Shown piece by piece: positions 21,038 to 33,199 of a DNA stretch of 64,000 nucleotides. The stretch spans positions 28,531,403-28,595,402 of the forward strand of contig NC_052138.2 of the NCBI RefSeq assembly GCF_016086655.4. The letters are read 5' to 3'. The notes beneath the pieces were generated by a model. The model was not told the DNA's origin. It saw only the letters and a program-made list of their open reading frames with translations, and did not search any database. The position numbers and the translations under genes are program-made. The DNA comes from Lepeophtheirus salmonis. Lineage: Eukaryota > Arthropoda > Copepoda > Siphonostomatoida > Caligidae. Numbering within the stretch: the stretch's first letter is position 1; each line of letters starts with the position of its first letter.

Positions 21038-22880
21038 TTTAAAATTTATACATCGTCAGGGCGATTGAGATCTCCAAAATACTGTTACTTTTAACGTTAC
21101 TTATTCATTTATATACTAACAGAGTTATGAACTAAATGAATCCTATAGATTATAATTAATTAATTAATATGATTCATTTAGCAATTCACTTTATTAAAGT
21201 ATAACTATATTCAGTTTTTATATTTTAATGTTTGGCATTTAATAAATACAATTTTTACAATGTTAGTATTTTATTATAAATTTAAACAATTAATTTACTT
21301 TCATCAACTAGTAACTACAAAATCGAAGATAACTTTTGAGAACTGAGGGTATTGAGTACAAAAAAATGATTCTTTTTATTTGGGTAGGACATTAATATTT
21401 ATTAATAGAAAAATAAATCTAAATATTCGGAACAAAATATGTGTAATATCAACAAAACCTCTCTATTATTTTTACGCTTGCTAGAGAAAATAGACCAGTC
21501 ATGTGAATTATTTCAATTTATAGTAAGATATTCAATAATATCTCAGCAACCCATATTATACATTCATTAATAATTAATTCATCATATACGACTACACACT
21601 ACATTAAAGTTAAACAAACAAAGAGACACATTCATTAAATTGGAAGAGTTTTCGATACCCCCAAGCTTTATTATACAATATATAACACCAAGTAAATATA
21701 TTTTAACAAATAAGTACAATTTTCTTAATGCCTTTTTAAAATCATACTTTTCGAATCAGTACGTATATAAAAATTTGAATTTATGTTGAAAACTTTAATA
21801 TATACTTTAAAATATATAAACTGAATTGAAATAATATTTAAATTTAATATCATAGCTTAATAGGGAAGACCGATCAAATTGTCACATCTTTCGTTTACAT
21901 GTTGGTTTATAAGCGGTAAATTATATTATATATCGTAAGTATATCTATATTATAAATATAGATATAGGTACATGATAACAATTTAAAAGCTCATAAATAA
22001 ATTAACAAGTAAAATTAGAGATAAATCAGATATGTGTAGAGGTGTAGAAAATATGTCATAGAAAGCGGGAGTGGCTTTTTCTAGTTGGCAATCTGATATT
22101 TTATTCTCACTAGCTGCTATCATAATTATTTCATTCTTGAGAAAGGAATATCTAGTATGAAGAATTAACTAATATAATACTAGAAACCTGTAAGCGAAGG
22201 CTCAAGTGTGACGGCTACAAATGGGGTAGAAGAACTGAGAAACTACTAAAATGACATGAAATAAGGTCATTCTAGTATTAGGTAAAGAAGGGATCTTTGT
22301 AAAGAAAAAATACTAGTTATAGCGATAAGGTGTTAATATTTCCCTCTAAAAGAAGAATTCGCAACTATCTTTGCTATAACTTGATTTAAAAAAACATAAT
22401 AAGATACATATATATGAATTTAAATAAAAGTGTAATATTTCCCATGTACTATTGGTATTTTAAATGTGGAAAGTGCTTTTCTGTGCAGTAGTAATTTATT
22501 TTCTCCCCTCAAATTATATGACAAGTAGCTGATATTAGTAAGGGCCCTCATTCCTAAATAACATATTCCCTGCTCTCGCCTTCTCTTTGCGCTCTTACAA
22601 AAATCCCAACTCAACATGTCATATGATACACAAACTGTGGAATTCCTCAAAATCTATTTTCCGGTCTTTTTACACTTTTAATTGGGAGCCCCTGTTGTGA
22701 ATCCTCCAATTCTTCTTTGATTTGATAACTTTGAAGAAAATAATAACTCGAATCATACGTGCAGTGATTCCCAGCCTTTGGCAGAGTTTGAAATTTGTTC
22801 TGGGTGAGCCAATTTGTTTTTATTTTCATTTTTTATAAACATGATCATATAATAAATCTTAAAAGTATGAGGGAGATGCC
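21038..22880. other. AT-rich stretch without a recognised gene
   Basis: No homology or long frame that looks coding. Only scattered AT-rich simple sequence was seen. Confidence 0.4.
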
Positions 22881-23111
22881 CCTCCTGCAAACTCCGCCTA
22901 CAGAGTGGGGCCCAAAGCTTCCATTATCATTTTAATTACGAGGTTTCATTACTCAACCAAACGACAGCTGAAACAAAAACAATCAAGTTTTTGTTTTTAT
23001 CACCATGTCTTAATTATGTAGGAGTTCGACTTGACTATATTCATCATAGTGCCTTGTATACTTTTTTTCCTTTTTATTTTCGTATAAAGGAATGATCATT
23101 TTTACTGAGTT

Positions 23112-23157
23112 AGAATAAAGATATTTAAATCTTAACATTGGCGACCCCGACGTGATA
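23112..23157 (+). promoter_or_regulatory. Gypsy LTR end and putative primer-binding site
   Basis: AATAAAG (23114-23120) resembles a poly(A) signal in the LTR. The LTR seems to end at about 23137 (CTTAACA) and is followed by TTGGCGACCCCGACGTGAT, a sequence typically seen just after the LTR in mag-type gypsy elements. The tRNA primer was not determined. Confidence 0.5.
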
Positions 23158-23159
23158 TC

Positions 23160-23915
23160 ATGCCTCCTAAAAAATCTTATTCTGATGGTCAAGATCATGC
23201 GGACAATGTCCCTCAGATCGAAAAAAAGTACGATGGGGAAGAGGTCAGCAACTTAACTCTTGCCGTAGCAGAACTAGTCTTCAAAAAGCGATGGATCTGG
23301 AAAATTAGTTTCGAAGAATTGAGCTGGACTTTTTGATGAGGAAGATCAATGAAGATCAGACCAAATATTGTTTAATGGTTTCAGCATTACCTGGGGGATT
23401 TTGTAGGTCTATTCCTATTAAAAAAGAAGGACTCATGTAGGATTGTGCAAAAAAGGCAATTTTACAGAAATATGGAAATAATATCTTAATACCTTAAGAT
23501 AGAATTTAAAAAAATTCTGATATCATGTTCGATTCATCGGGATTTAGATGAAGTTGAGCGTCTCCTTGACGAGGAATACATCCATGATTTGCGTCATCCT
23601 TTACTACAGGAGGACTTCATCGGAAATGTGTCTAAAGACCAGCAAGGGTACTTGAGAGCACAGTCCTATTCAGTTGAAGCAAATGTGTGTTGCAGCCAAA
23701 GAACTTAGCAATTCACATATTTCCACTGTTGAAGACTCGTCTGCTTCGCCTCCTATCAATCATGTTTCAAAAAACCTCTTCATAGCACGTTCAAATTTAC
23801 TAAATCTAAGGAGAAAAAAGATATCTCCTATTATCATTCTAAATTTGGAATGAATGCAACAAACTGTTCAGGAACTAGTTGCCATTTTTTTTTTTGTATT
23901 TGTTTCAAAAAACTA
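23160..23915 (+). pseudogene. Gypsy gag remnant
   Basis: Starts MPPKKSYSDGQDHADNVPQ at 23160, just after the primer site. A later frame reads EDQTKYCLMVSALPGGF, the 'D..KY..l..aLP' block of gypsy gag proteins. The end (about 23815-23885) reads YYHSKFGMNATNCSGTSCHF, matching the zinc-knuckle-like 'C.YH..FG..A..C...C' pattern that precedes the protease, with its first Cys replaced by Ser or Tyr. Several frameshifts and stops. Confidence 0.6.
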
Positions 23916-23939
23916 AATAGCCCTCGGTTGCACGGGACC

Positions 23940-24302
23940 GAGGTTGTAAATAAAGCAACAAACTTCTTTTTCATCAAAGACAATTCAAATTTGATTAACT
24001 TTCTGGTAGACACAGGACCGCAAGAAAAACTCTCCCCTATTATTAGATATGGAGGAGCCCTTGTTGATGTTATTGGTACAACAACTTTAACTCTCAATCT
24101 AGAAAACATAGGAGATTTCCAATGGAAATATATGGTGGTACAAAGTGGTCGTCCAATCTTGGGTGCATATTTTTTATATAATTTCAGATTTGGAGTTGAT
24201 ATTTTCAATAAAAAGTTATTCCGAGATAAACCGTGCTTCATTTCAGAACTATCAAAGACTCAAGAAATCAAATTGAAATATAATTATGTCTTTAATAGTT
24301 AA
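23940..24302 (+). pseudogene. Gypsy aspartic protease
   Basis: Lies in a 150-codon open frame (23850-24302). It reads NFLVDTGPQEKLSP with the catalytic Asp of the 'FLVDTGA' motif, followed by TLTLNLENIGDFQWKYMVV and PILGAYFLYNFRFGVD, the 'PILGaDFL..f.l.VD' flap-end motif. The family Ala after DTG is Pro here and the Asp of 'GADFL' is Tyr. The frame ends just before RT begins. Confidence 0.75.
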
Positions 24303-24535
24303 AGTTTCATTGAAACTTATCCAGCTCACGGAGATGGTGAGAAGTTAAATTTTGTACGGGACGAAATCAACGATTTGTTGGAGAAAGGGATCCTACGATC
24401 GTCTTTTTCTAACTTTTCTTCCGCTATTCACTTCGTTCCAAACCCCAAAGGAAGCTGGCGAATGTGCGGCGACTATCTTCAATTAAATAGGATGACAGAC
24501 CTTGATCGGTATCCCCTCAAATGACTTATTTTCCA
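24303..24535 (+). pseudogene. Gypsy reverse transcriptase, N-terminal fragment
   Basis: Reads EINDLLEKGILRSSFSNFSS, AIHFVPNPKGSWRMCGDYLQ, LNRMTDLDRYPLK: the 'f..LL..GIiRpS.S.wsSP.h.V.K.dG.wR.cGDYr.LN..T..DrYPlP' motif chain. The polymerase active site is absent because the element stops here. Confidence 0.75.
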
Positions 24536-24639
24536 ACATATATCTTATTCGAATCCTAGAACAAACAGAGTTTAGTTCCATACTAACAATTGTATGTCAT
24601 GAGGGTATTTCCTTTGTAGATTTTGTAGAGTGAAGTCTC

Positions 24640-24900
24640 ATAAGTAATGTCCAATATTTCCCAATATGAGTCCAAGTAAAGTTGAGAGTCTTTGGGCACG
24701 TGAGTTAATGAGTTTGAAGGCTAGAGTCTTATTTAGATTTTAAACTTGTCTACTGACTCTAGTCAAGTTAAGAGTCTTTTACATATAGTCCTAGTCAAAT
24801 TTTAAATTGAACAATTGAACTCTTGTCATGAGATTGTATTTCCTTAATTCTCTTAATTTTTTGTAACCCAAATTACAAGTGTAAGTGTCATCGTGTCTTT
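24640..24900. repeat. Short-motif array (GAGTCT / AGACTC, CAAGTT)
   Basis: Recurring GAGTCT, GACTC and CAAGT(T/C) motifs in both orientations over about 260 bases (for example AAGTTGAGAGTCTTTGG, TAGTCAAGTTAAGAGTCTTT). Resembles the other motif arrays at 27.35-28.0, 35.39-35.76 and 45.18-45.48 kb in style but not in motif. Confidence 0.35.
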
Positions 24901-26650
24901 GCCATTCAATGCCTGAAATTTCAAGCCTATTTTGGACATTATGAACCTAAAAGTTTAGTCGAAAGTATACCTTCCAAATCTCTCCTGGAAGAAGAGCAAT
25001 TCGAGTTAATGTAGATATTTTTGCTTTATCTACTTACTTTGATTAATTTTGTGTTTTACAAAACAAAAAATATGATATTTTTTTCATATATTTGTTGAAT
25101 TTGCTCTTTCTTTCTTTTCCAAACAAAAAAAAACCAACAAATCTAATCAGAAACTTTGTAATTTTCTAAGTACTTGTGTAAACAAAAATATACTACAAAT
25201 CTATAATTGTATGCTTAGTATGTACAGATATATTTCCGAGCAGGAGGAAAAGTTTTTTTTTTTTTTTTTTGTTATTAAGATGTTGCTATCCTCTTTCTTC
25301 TTCTTATTACAAAAAAAAAGGAACTATATTTAACAATTTCCAATAAAAAGTTAGAACAAAGACTGATTTTTTCCTATTTTACGCATTCTGCTATATTTTT
25401 TGATACTACTCGTAAAAACATACATTTAAGAACTCTTTTGTTTTTGGTATATAAGATTAGATATTCTTACTTCAAAAAATTCGAAAGTTTTTTTTTGGCA
25501 AGTATGAGTAAGTAAGTAAAATTGATATAGAAATAACTGAACTTTGTTTGGGGAGTAAATACTTTTAATTTTATTTAGGATTTTAGTTCATGAAAAGTGT
25601 CAGTTATGTAATATAACCATCAATATTTTGTAGATTAAAAATAAATGAATTGAACCATGCTTTGATAATGAAATAAATATTTTAATAAAGCAAAGTTTAT
25701 TCTAATGTATTTCTGTATCAATATCTGAATGTATGAACTAACTAAGTAACTAAGTACACTGTATATAGATAGTGGTGCCTGTTATATATCATACAGTATA
25801 AAGAAAAAAAAAAGACAATACTATATACAGGGAGCACTATATAAAATAAATTAAATTTCGCAAGTGTCAAGTTCAACTCATATTAAAAAAAGAAAAATAA
25901 GGGGGAAGTACTTTATATAAAATTTAAATGAGTGAATTTGAAATGAAATGAGATTTAGCAAGGAGGTAAAGTACTCTTTGACTCATCTAATCATATTAAA
26001 TGATTCTTTGTTATGCTGTTATTTATTTATTTTTTTCTCTTTATTGGTCTAGGGAAGTTACATACGCAAAAAATATATAAATAAACATTATAGCTTATAA
26101 TTAAATCCCCTAGCTAAAAAGACATGACTACTATAAACATGGTAAACAGATAATGTACATTATTACATGAATTTTCTCATAAATATTGATAAAATATGTC
26201 TATAGTGTATTGTTCTACGAACACCACCAACAAACGGAAGTAACGGACCAGAGTAAAGACAATAAGAACACCTTTGGATTGGGGGTACAATCATACACTA
26301 AAACATATATTCTATAAGGGATTACACTTAAAAGGATATACATACATATAACTATTAAAATATATCAACTCGTAAAACAAAAGGTACATTACTATCTATT
26401 TAAAACAAATCCCTACGTCATGATCTAAAAGTATAAAAAAGACAATACATAACATATAGGTATAAAACAAACATTAAAATAATCCCAAGAATTCATATTA
26501 AAATATTAACTATAGAAAGAGTAACGAAAGCCAAAGTTTCAATGGCAATAAAAAAAGACAATTATTGAACTTTAGAGGCACAAAACTTCTTAAACTGCCT
26601 ATGGATGCGTATCAGGTGACAAAGAGACATCCTATTTTTTTTTTTATATT
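24901..26650. other. AT-rich stretch with homopolymer runs
   Basis: No gene seen. A run of about 20 T at 25253-25271 and many shorter A/T runs. Around 26.64 kb begins the left side of a Tc1-type relic. Confidence 0.4.
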
Positions 26651-26689
26651 TTATCCAATGTCCAGCAACAATTTAAAATTTTACAAACG

Positions 26690-28885
26690 AATAAAACTAA
26701 ACAATTATCAAAACAAAAACAAAAAACAAATAGACAAGTAGCACTGACATAAATTGAGGTGTTAAGACTTCCTCGATTAGGATGATAAAAACTACAATTG
26801 GTTCACTATCAACAATCTTAATCTTTTCTAAAAGTTGATTTCTCAAAAGTTTCCACAGTCCGAGGTCCTGATTCCCTACTACCATTAAATTTATAGTTAA
26901 ATGATATTTTAAGCTATCCATACTTCTCATAAATTCTTCCTTCTTGCAAATAAACAAAAACTTTTTTATCAAAGACAAAAGGTTCCTCCCCACCATGAGG
27001 TAACTGTTACCCTTTTCCGTTAGTGCAAAGAGGAAAGTCCACGCTTTCTCCTTCAGGCCTAATTTTATTAGAATGTTAGACGCCGACTCAATATAACTGC
27101 CTCCTTTATCAACTACCTCCCTGTTACGTGATTGAAATGCTTCACATGCTGCACGCACCATAGATTTGGGAAGTTTCGCCCATTCCATCTAAATGGATGG
27201 TCACGTAGATCTTCCAAATTTAAATATTGAAGAGTTTTTTCCTTCGAATCGAGATAAACCTACACAAAGTAGTCGAGGGGGTTAAGATCTGGACTCGAAG
27301 GGGGCCCCATAGATTTGTCCCAAAAAGGAATATTTGCCTTAAGTAAGGTGAAGGCCTTATGGGTCTTGCGGTTCAAGTGGTTCCGGTCTTTGAACCTCTA
27401 GAACTGGAAACGACAAAGTTGAGCCAAGAACGGAACCTAGACCGCCATATATTGTTTATTTGCCTCGGTTCTTGTGAAGTTGTTCCTGTTTAGAATGTAT
27501 GAAGAAAATACATTATACATTTATGATAAAATTAAAATAGCTTTAATCAACAAGTTAATCTTGGAATGGTCATTTACTATGCCAATGCTCCCTTCACTAA
27601 TAATTATTAGCTGAGGCCCCTTTATACGAAACATGTGTACTATGTATGTGTAGACTATAAAAACATCCTCAATTCTCCATCTTCCTGCACCCCCCTCCCC
27701 CAATACCTCCCCACACGGCCTTCACTTTGACAACCATTGTATTAAGCAACCTTGGTTTACAGGGCCCTTAGGGAAATTTAGGGAGTATGCAATCTGCGTA
27801 TAAGGTGGGTGTGGCCCTGTTTGTATCAAATATGATTTCTTGGGACCGAATTTTCTAGTGGCATCCCTTGTTTTAAGTTCCTGTTACAAAACTGAGCCTG
27901 GCTAAAATTAGAACCGAGACCAAAAGACCGGAACCGAGACCGAACCCGTTAAAATGAAAGAACCGAGACCAAAAGACCTGAAGAACCGTTAAAATGAACC
28001 TGAATGGGCACAACTTTGTCTTTAAGCCATTCTTGGCATTGAGTACTGGTTTGTAATTGAGCTACATCTTCAAAGGTCACCTTAATCGTTTTAGAAGAAT
28101 TGGCTTTAAAACACGGAAGGATCACAGGCTCCAAAACAGACGAAATGGAGTCACCCATCTTTATACATAGGCCCTCCGGAATAAAAACCAAAGGAACCTT
28201 ATCTCCTTTACTTGAAATCCCTACCCAAATCAAAAGGGAACGACTGTTAACCCGTTTCAGAATTGTTCTTTGATCTAATGATACATCTTTTGATGATAAG
28301 GCCAAGATTCTGTCGTTTTGACGGTTGAAATTTTGATCCAGGTCCCATTTCTACACATCCGAAAAGACAGTATTTACTCTCCACGTGCAAAGATCTAATA
28401 ACATTTTACTTTTTGAATCCGTTTCCTTCGTGCATCTTCCGTGAGATTCTGACCGTAACAAAACTTCAGAAAAACCATCCCTAAGTCCTTATGGATGATT
28501 TAATTCATCGAAGTCCTTGACACGTTGATCTCCTTAGCCATTTTTGCCATTGATCTGTTGCGGTTTCTATATATTTTTAATTTAACTTTCTAGACATTAT
28601 TCAGGTTCAGAGCAGACCTTGGGGCGTATCAACGTTTTGGTTCGAATCTTTTTGACTAATAAAAATATCTTTCACAAAATTGATGGGATGATTTACCAGT
28701 ACGATGAGGAAGTTTTTTAAGATGAGCATCTTGACTAATAAAAATATCTTTAATTGTCCCCTTTTTATATCAGAAGAGGAAGGTTAACATAAAAACCAAT
28801 CAGATTGTAGGTAATATACTTTACCGCCAAAATTTTGTTTGCCAAATCTAAGAGGTTTAAGACTTTTAGACACCCCTGTGTGTAC
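26690..28885 (-). mobile_element. Tc1-type transposon relic split by an insertion
   Basis: Minus-strand transposase pieces in order: KWDLDQNFNRQNDRI preceded by FSD (about 28.37-28.31 kb, catalytic Asp region), LIWVGISSKGDKVPLVFIPE (28.23 kb), QEWLKDKVV (28.02 kb), then after the insertion ANIPFWDKSMGPPSSPDLNP and LDYFV (27.35-27.26 kb), and EWAKLPKSMVRAACEAFQSR (27.19-27.13 kb). The right end near 28.88 kb carries a Tc1-like tip (ACACAGGGGTGTCTAAAAG on the minus strand, then TCTTAAACC). A diverged relative lies at 39.97-41.10 kb (FSDE..KWDLNQKFNRQND). Several frameshifts; the open frame 27188-26697 runs past the normal transposase end. Confidence 0.75.
27345..28008. mobile_element. Insertion with motif-array termini inside the Tc1 relic
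   Basis: It interrupts the Tc1 transposase between QEWLKDKVV and ANIPFWDK. Both ends consist of short GGTTC/CGGTCT-type motifs in opposite orientation: left GGTTCCGGTCTTTGAACC, right GAACCGAGACCAAAAGACCG repeated about three times. The 500-base interior is non-coding with C-rich tracts near 27690. The structure suggests a MITE with degenerate subterminal arrays. Exact breakpoints are good to within about 10-15 bases. Confidence 0.55.
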
Positions 28886-29720
28886 AAATAACGAATATCG
28901 AAATATTGAACTACTTAAAGAATTGATCCTCATGGAAAAAATAATAATACAGATATAGATATCAGTTATTTTTTATTATTTTTTTATAATATGTCATGCA
29001 AGTATTATGTAATAAATAATTCTGAGACAATTTATACTAGAATATCTTTCTAAACGAACATTTAACATTGGCAAACTTTCTTAATCAATTCAGGATTTTT
29101 TGATCTCATAGCTCTAATAGTTTAATTCTACATTAAGAAAAACTATTAATAAAGCAAAAGTTATCTGTAGGCATTAAAAACAAAACTATCACAGGGTGAA
29201 CTGTATATTGTGCTATCTGATATAGATCATATTTTTAATTTAAGAAATTATAATTTAGTTGTATTAATGAAATATTGCAGACGTGTGCGCTGTGTATATA
29301 TGTAACATATAATGTTCGTCAATCCATGAGTATTTTCTAATATGAATAATCCAAAATATCTAAAAATAATTACTTATAGAGAAGTAATTATTCTATTCGA
29401 ATCGTTACCGTGTTTATTTATTTTTGTTTTTCTTAAAATACTAATTGTATTTCCTACTTTGTCTTTGGTTCGAATTCATTATATAGTGATATTTTGTTCG
29501 TGTATACATTGAAATTTTGTGGCTTGATTCCATCATTTTCCAACAGAAAACAATTATTTATTGCGTTTTATAGTAATTCACGTTACATATTTTGGTTGCA
29601 AAATTCCAACGAACACCAATTTTAACCAAAAAACATAAAAGTGACCTATAAATCTCATTTATTTATATTTTAAGGTAAAATATCCTTGAGGCAAAGTGGT
29701 TTAAAGCAAAATGTCTTGAG
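28886..29720. other. AT-rich stretch without a recognised gene
   Basis: Nothing recognised. At 29670-29735 a short 'TTGAGGCAAA(G/A)T(G/A)GTTTAA' unit occurs twice in tandem-like fashion. Confidence 0.35.
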
Positions 29721-29730
29721 GCAAAATAGT

Positions 29731-30333
29731 TTAACCCAAACTGTTTCTGTTTGTTTTTGCTATTGCTCCCTTATGTATATCAATATTCATATATATTTTC
29801 AGTATATGGTAAGATTTGAATAAAACATCTGTTTGGGCAATTACCCTGATTTTTTTCATTGGTAATTTTACGAATGTATTCATAAAATACTGTTGAAGCC
29901 AAGGGTTGGCTTGATACACAATATCAAATCCAGTTTTCTCAGGAAAAAATGTATAATGAGTAATAATCCGTATCACAAGTACTGGGGCAATATGGCCCCT
30001 TGGGTAAAATCAGACACACTAATATACACTTTAATATTAATTCTAAAGTTACTTTGTTATGACTTGCTCATTGTGCCACCTATGTAAAGAAGGTATTGTT
30101 TTATTATTTTGACCTTCTATTTCACAGATTTTTAATTCTATTTTATTCGTAGTTAAATTTGTTCTCCAAACAAAGATAAAATAGTAAGCATAGAATACAT
30201 ATAAACTAATAAGCAGTAGTTTCCAAGATGATATATTTTTTAGTATAAGACCATAATAAAATATATGAAATGACTCTGTGGGGATAAATTGAGACGTACT
30301 AATTGGGGTTATATTTGTTGATGTTTCTGACAT
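29731..30333 (-). CDS. Possible small membrane-protein exons, unrecognised
   Basis: Two minus-strand open frames follow each other: 30333-30049 (94 codons, starts MSETSTNITPISTSQF, contains one hydrophobic stretch near residues 33-53 with KLLLISLYVFYAYYFIFVW) and 29976-29731 (81 codons, includes GFDIVYQANPWLQQYFMNTF). They are in different frames with 70 bases between them and no clear splice pair was found. No family was recognised; they could be chance frames or parts of an unknown gene. Confidence 0.2.
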
Positions 30334-30349
30334 TTTCCTTAAGCTTTCA

Positions 30350-31110
30350 AATTTTCAATTTTTAGGCAGTGCATCTAGAGCTGTTACAACTTTGAATTTG
30401 GCCATAGATTTATCAAACTTTGCGAAAAGAAGGTGAACCTATATAAAGCCTAACAAACACTTGATGCCATAAATTATGTATTATATAACTCTTTTTATCG
30501 ATAGTATAATACTGCTTATATATCATTGCCTAATTAATACAATAAAACTTTAAATTGATTAATAAAGCTTTATTTATTCTAATGAAACTTGGGTCTGACT
30601 GTAAAGTAATATTGGTCAATTGCAGATTTTCACAGAAAGGCCTCTAACTTCAAATATTTTGTGTGTTAGAGGTAAATGCTATGAACTTTTAATGCACAAT
30701 TTGAAAGTTCCAGCTGCACGAATTTAAGAGATTAAAAATATAGACAATTTTGAAAAAGCGTCTCGTATTACCCTAAATTAAGATTAATCATATGAATACA
30801 ACTTGTAAAATTTATTTATGCAAATATATGAAGAATTTAGACTTAACATGTGATGAGGTGAATGCAGTCGTTGGAATTTCATTGGCTGATCAAAATATTA
30901 AGAGTGTACAGGGTCCTCCACTACAATTGGAACAAACATTGACCTTGGTAGGATTTTTTTTGGTTTTTTTAGAAGCATATTAATTTTCAATATGACGCCC
31001 TTGTGGCTCAATCACTGCCTCAATTCTCCCACAGAGTAACCATTTTACTTTACAAAGAAAAAATATTTATTTAGCAAAAACGGTTCCAGAGTTGATCAAA
31101 TTGATTTTAG
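30350..31110. other. Stretch with weak coding-like fragments
   Basis: About 30640-30980 on the plus strand reads in shifting frames as GKCYELLMHNLKVPAARI, EIKNIDNFEKASRITLN and EVNAVVGISLADQNIKSVQG. These look protein-like but match no family known to me. They may be the remains of a decayed gene or transposon. Confidence 0.25.
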
Positions 31111-31119
31111 AGTCAAATT

Positions 31120-31330
31120 ATTGTTGTAGAATTAGTAAATCATTTGAATATACACATTTTGAATAAAAAAGTTTGCATTATCTGGCTGAGAATTGCATTT
31201 TTTGCCTGCATTGCACCTTTTCAAGGAATTGGTGCTTAATGAAAAAAATTCAATTGTATTAGGCCGTGTGGTATGATTTCAAAATGTTGGTATTACTGAC
31301 ATTTTATCTTTTATCTTCCCATCTAATTAA
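31120..31330. repeat. Dispersed repeat B, copy 1
   Basis: Shares with 41100-41300 the blocks AAGTTTGCATTATC-GGC, GCATTGCACCTTTT (copy 2: GTGTTGCACTTTTT), CAATTGTATTAGGC-GTGTGGTA and ACATTTTATCTT, in the same order and spacing. It may be the 3' end of a Tc1-type element, since copy 2 lies directly behind one. Confidence 0.55.
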
Positions 31331-31439
31331 TGAAAATGAGTAAATTTAATTTTAGCCTAACTTTTCAGATACAAAATGATCTTTTAAGAACTCTGGAAAA
31401 AAATAATGATAATTTGGCGGCCAAACCCCCCTCCCCTAA

Positions 31440-31960
31440 CACCAAATTACTTTACTTGGAATTTTTTTGAAAAAATAAAAAAAAAAATATCAAAAATTCA
31501 TAGATATTCACAAAAAAATAATTTTTTTTTAAATTTTATAAATCCAGAGTTTTCAGAAAAACTTAAAAACAATTTTGGGAAAAATTTCATAAGTCCAGAG
31601 TGTTCAGAAAACTTAAAAAGTTCTAAAATTTTTGGAAAAAAATTTCATAAATCCAGAGTTTTTTAGAAAAAATTAAAAGTTCTAAAATTTTTCATTGAAA
31701 AATTTCAAAAATCCGTTTTCACAGACAATTAAATTTGTGAAAAAAATTTCAAAAATTAAACTAAATTTCAAATTTTTTAGAAAAAAAAATTTAAAAATTT
31801 AATTAAATTTTATGAAAAAAAATTGCAAAAATTTACTTTAATTTTATGAAAAAAAATTTCAAATATTAAATTATCTAGTAAAAATCAAAAGTTCCTTAAT
31901 TTGGGGGAGGGAACTTGGTTTATGGAAATTTTTGCAAAAAATCAAAAAATAACACAAATA
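31440..31960. repeat. AT-rich degenerate tandem repeat (family E), copy 1
   Basis: Recurrent units of the type 'AAATTTCATAAATCCAGAGTTTTCAGAAAAACTTAAAA' broken into variants, then AATTTTATGAAAAAAAATT. It ends with AAAAGTTCCTTAATTTGGGG, a block also present at the end of the copy at 60.16-60.5 kb. Confidence 0.5.
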
Positions 31961-33190
31961 TATAAAATTTTATTTTTTTAAATTACTGATATAAATGGTA
32001 ATAAATTAAACTGAACCTTTAGATCAATCCTGTAATAAAGGAAAATGACTACAACGAAGGTAAAAAATGCTCCCCAATAATATGAATATTCCTGAATTCT
32101 TGTGAATCTCAGAGAGTTTTTGCTTAATTTTCTTTAAAATATTTTTAGAAGCACTGTAGATGCTTGTCAAATCAGGTTGAATGCACAAAAGTCTGAACAA
32201 ATAAATTATAGCTTAGTTCAGAAGCATTCCCTTCAAATTCTAAATTATGCACTTTCTTCCCTTGTAATATAAGTAAACAATAATACTTATAAATGATATA
32301 TATTCACAGGTGGTTAAAAGATAATGCACCCCCATCAAAGTGTCGGAATCTGCCAAACTACTTCTCATCACCATCACCACCTCCAAGACTAACACAGACC
32401 TTAACAAGCACCAAAAGAGTGTATTTGGAGAATGAAAGACAAGAAGCTCTGGAGTATGCAATAGTTTTTCTTGGTATAAAATGAAATGATTAAGTTAAAA
32501 GGATAAATATAATTTAGAATAAGTTAGAAGTTGATTAATTTAAGAGGATGAAGACATTGTTAGGAGTCGGGTATATTTATATGATCAATTTTCATAAATC
32601 AAACTAGTCATTACTCATTTCTAGGAATGGGCATCGAGCGAGTGCGTTTAAAAAGCGGGAGCGAGACAATTTGTTCATTAATGCGATTTATTTCCGATTA
32701 AAATTTTCTGGAGGAGGGTTGGCTCTTTTGAAAATACTACAATTAGGCTTGATATCCATGATCTCTTTAGATCGTTGGACAGATTTCCATTCTATATTTT
32801 TATCTTCTTGAACACTAGGTCTTACTTTGGTACAGATGGGCATGTCTAAAAGCTTCGCAAAATTTATTATATGTTCATAATTGTTGTCTCTCTAATTCAT
32901 GATGGCTTCATAGATAACTCTCTATTGATGGGTTGTAAACAAAATAAATTGCTATATCATGTGCTTTAATTTTTGATACTTTTATAAAACTATGAAGTTT
33001 TAATACGGTCGAAAACTAGTTTATAAGTTATTAATTATAACTACCAAGCGTTTTTAACACACGCTCCTTTTCAGTTAACTCTACCGCTAATTATTTCTAT
33101 AATGCTAATACCGGTAATTCGACATCGTTATTTTTCAAATCCCCCTTCCCCTAGTCGACAAAGATCTTCTTATAATGTACCCCCTCCATC
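31961..33190. other. Mostly AT-rich; one unrecognised possible exon
   Basis: About 32155-32264 and 32311-32484 could be two exons on the plus strand: an open piece STVDACQIRLNAQKSEQIN behind TATTTTTAG, and, behind TATATTCACAG, WLKDNAPPSKCRNLPNYFSS ending RQEALEYAIVFLGIK and a stop. The frames do not join cleanly across the putative intron, so the model is weak. No family recognised. The remainder shows nothing. Confidence 0.2.
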
Positions 33191-33199
33191 CCACTACCT

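Larger units (their letters stand above)
22880..24535 (+). mobile_element. Truncated Ty3/gypsy retrotransposon (mag/K02A2.6-like)
   Basis: An LTR edge, a primer-binding-like site, gag, aspartic protease and the start of reverse transcriptase follow each other in the standard order. The element breaks off after RT motif '..DRYPLK' near 24525; no RNase H, integrase or right LTR follow. The left LTR limit was not defined. Gag and pol carry frameshifts and stops. Confidence 0.7.

Noticed and set aside
23834..24241. Minus-strand 135-codon frame
   Set aside because: Antisense shadow of the gypsy aspartic protease, which has clear motifs on the plus strand.
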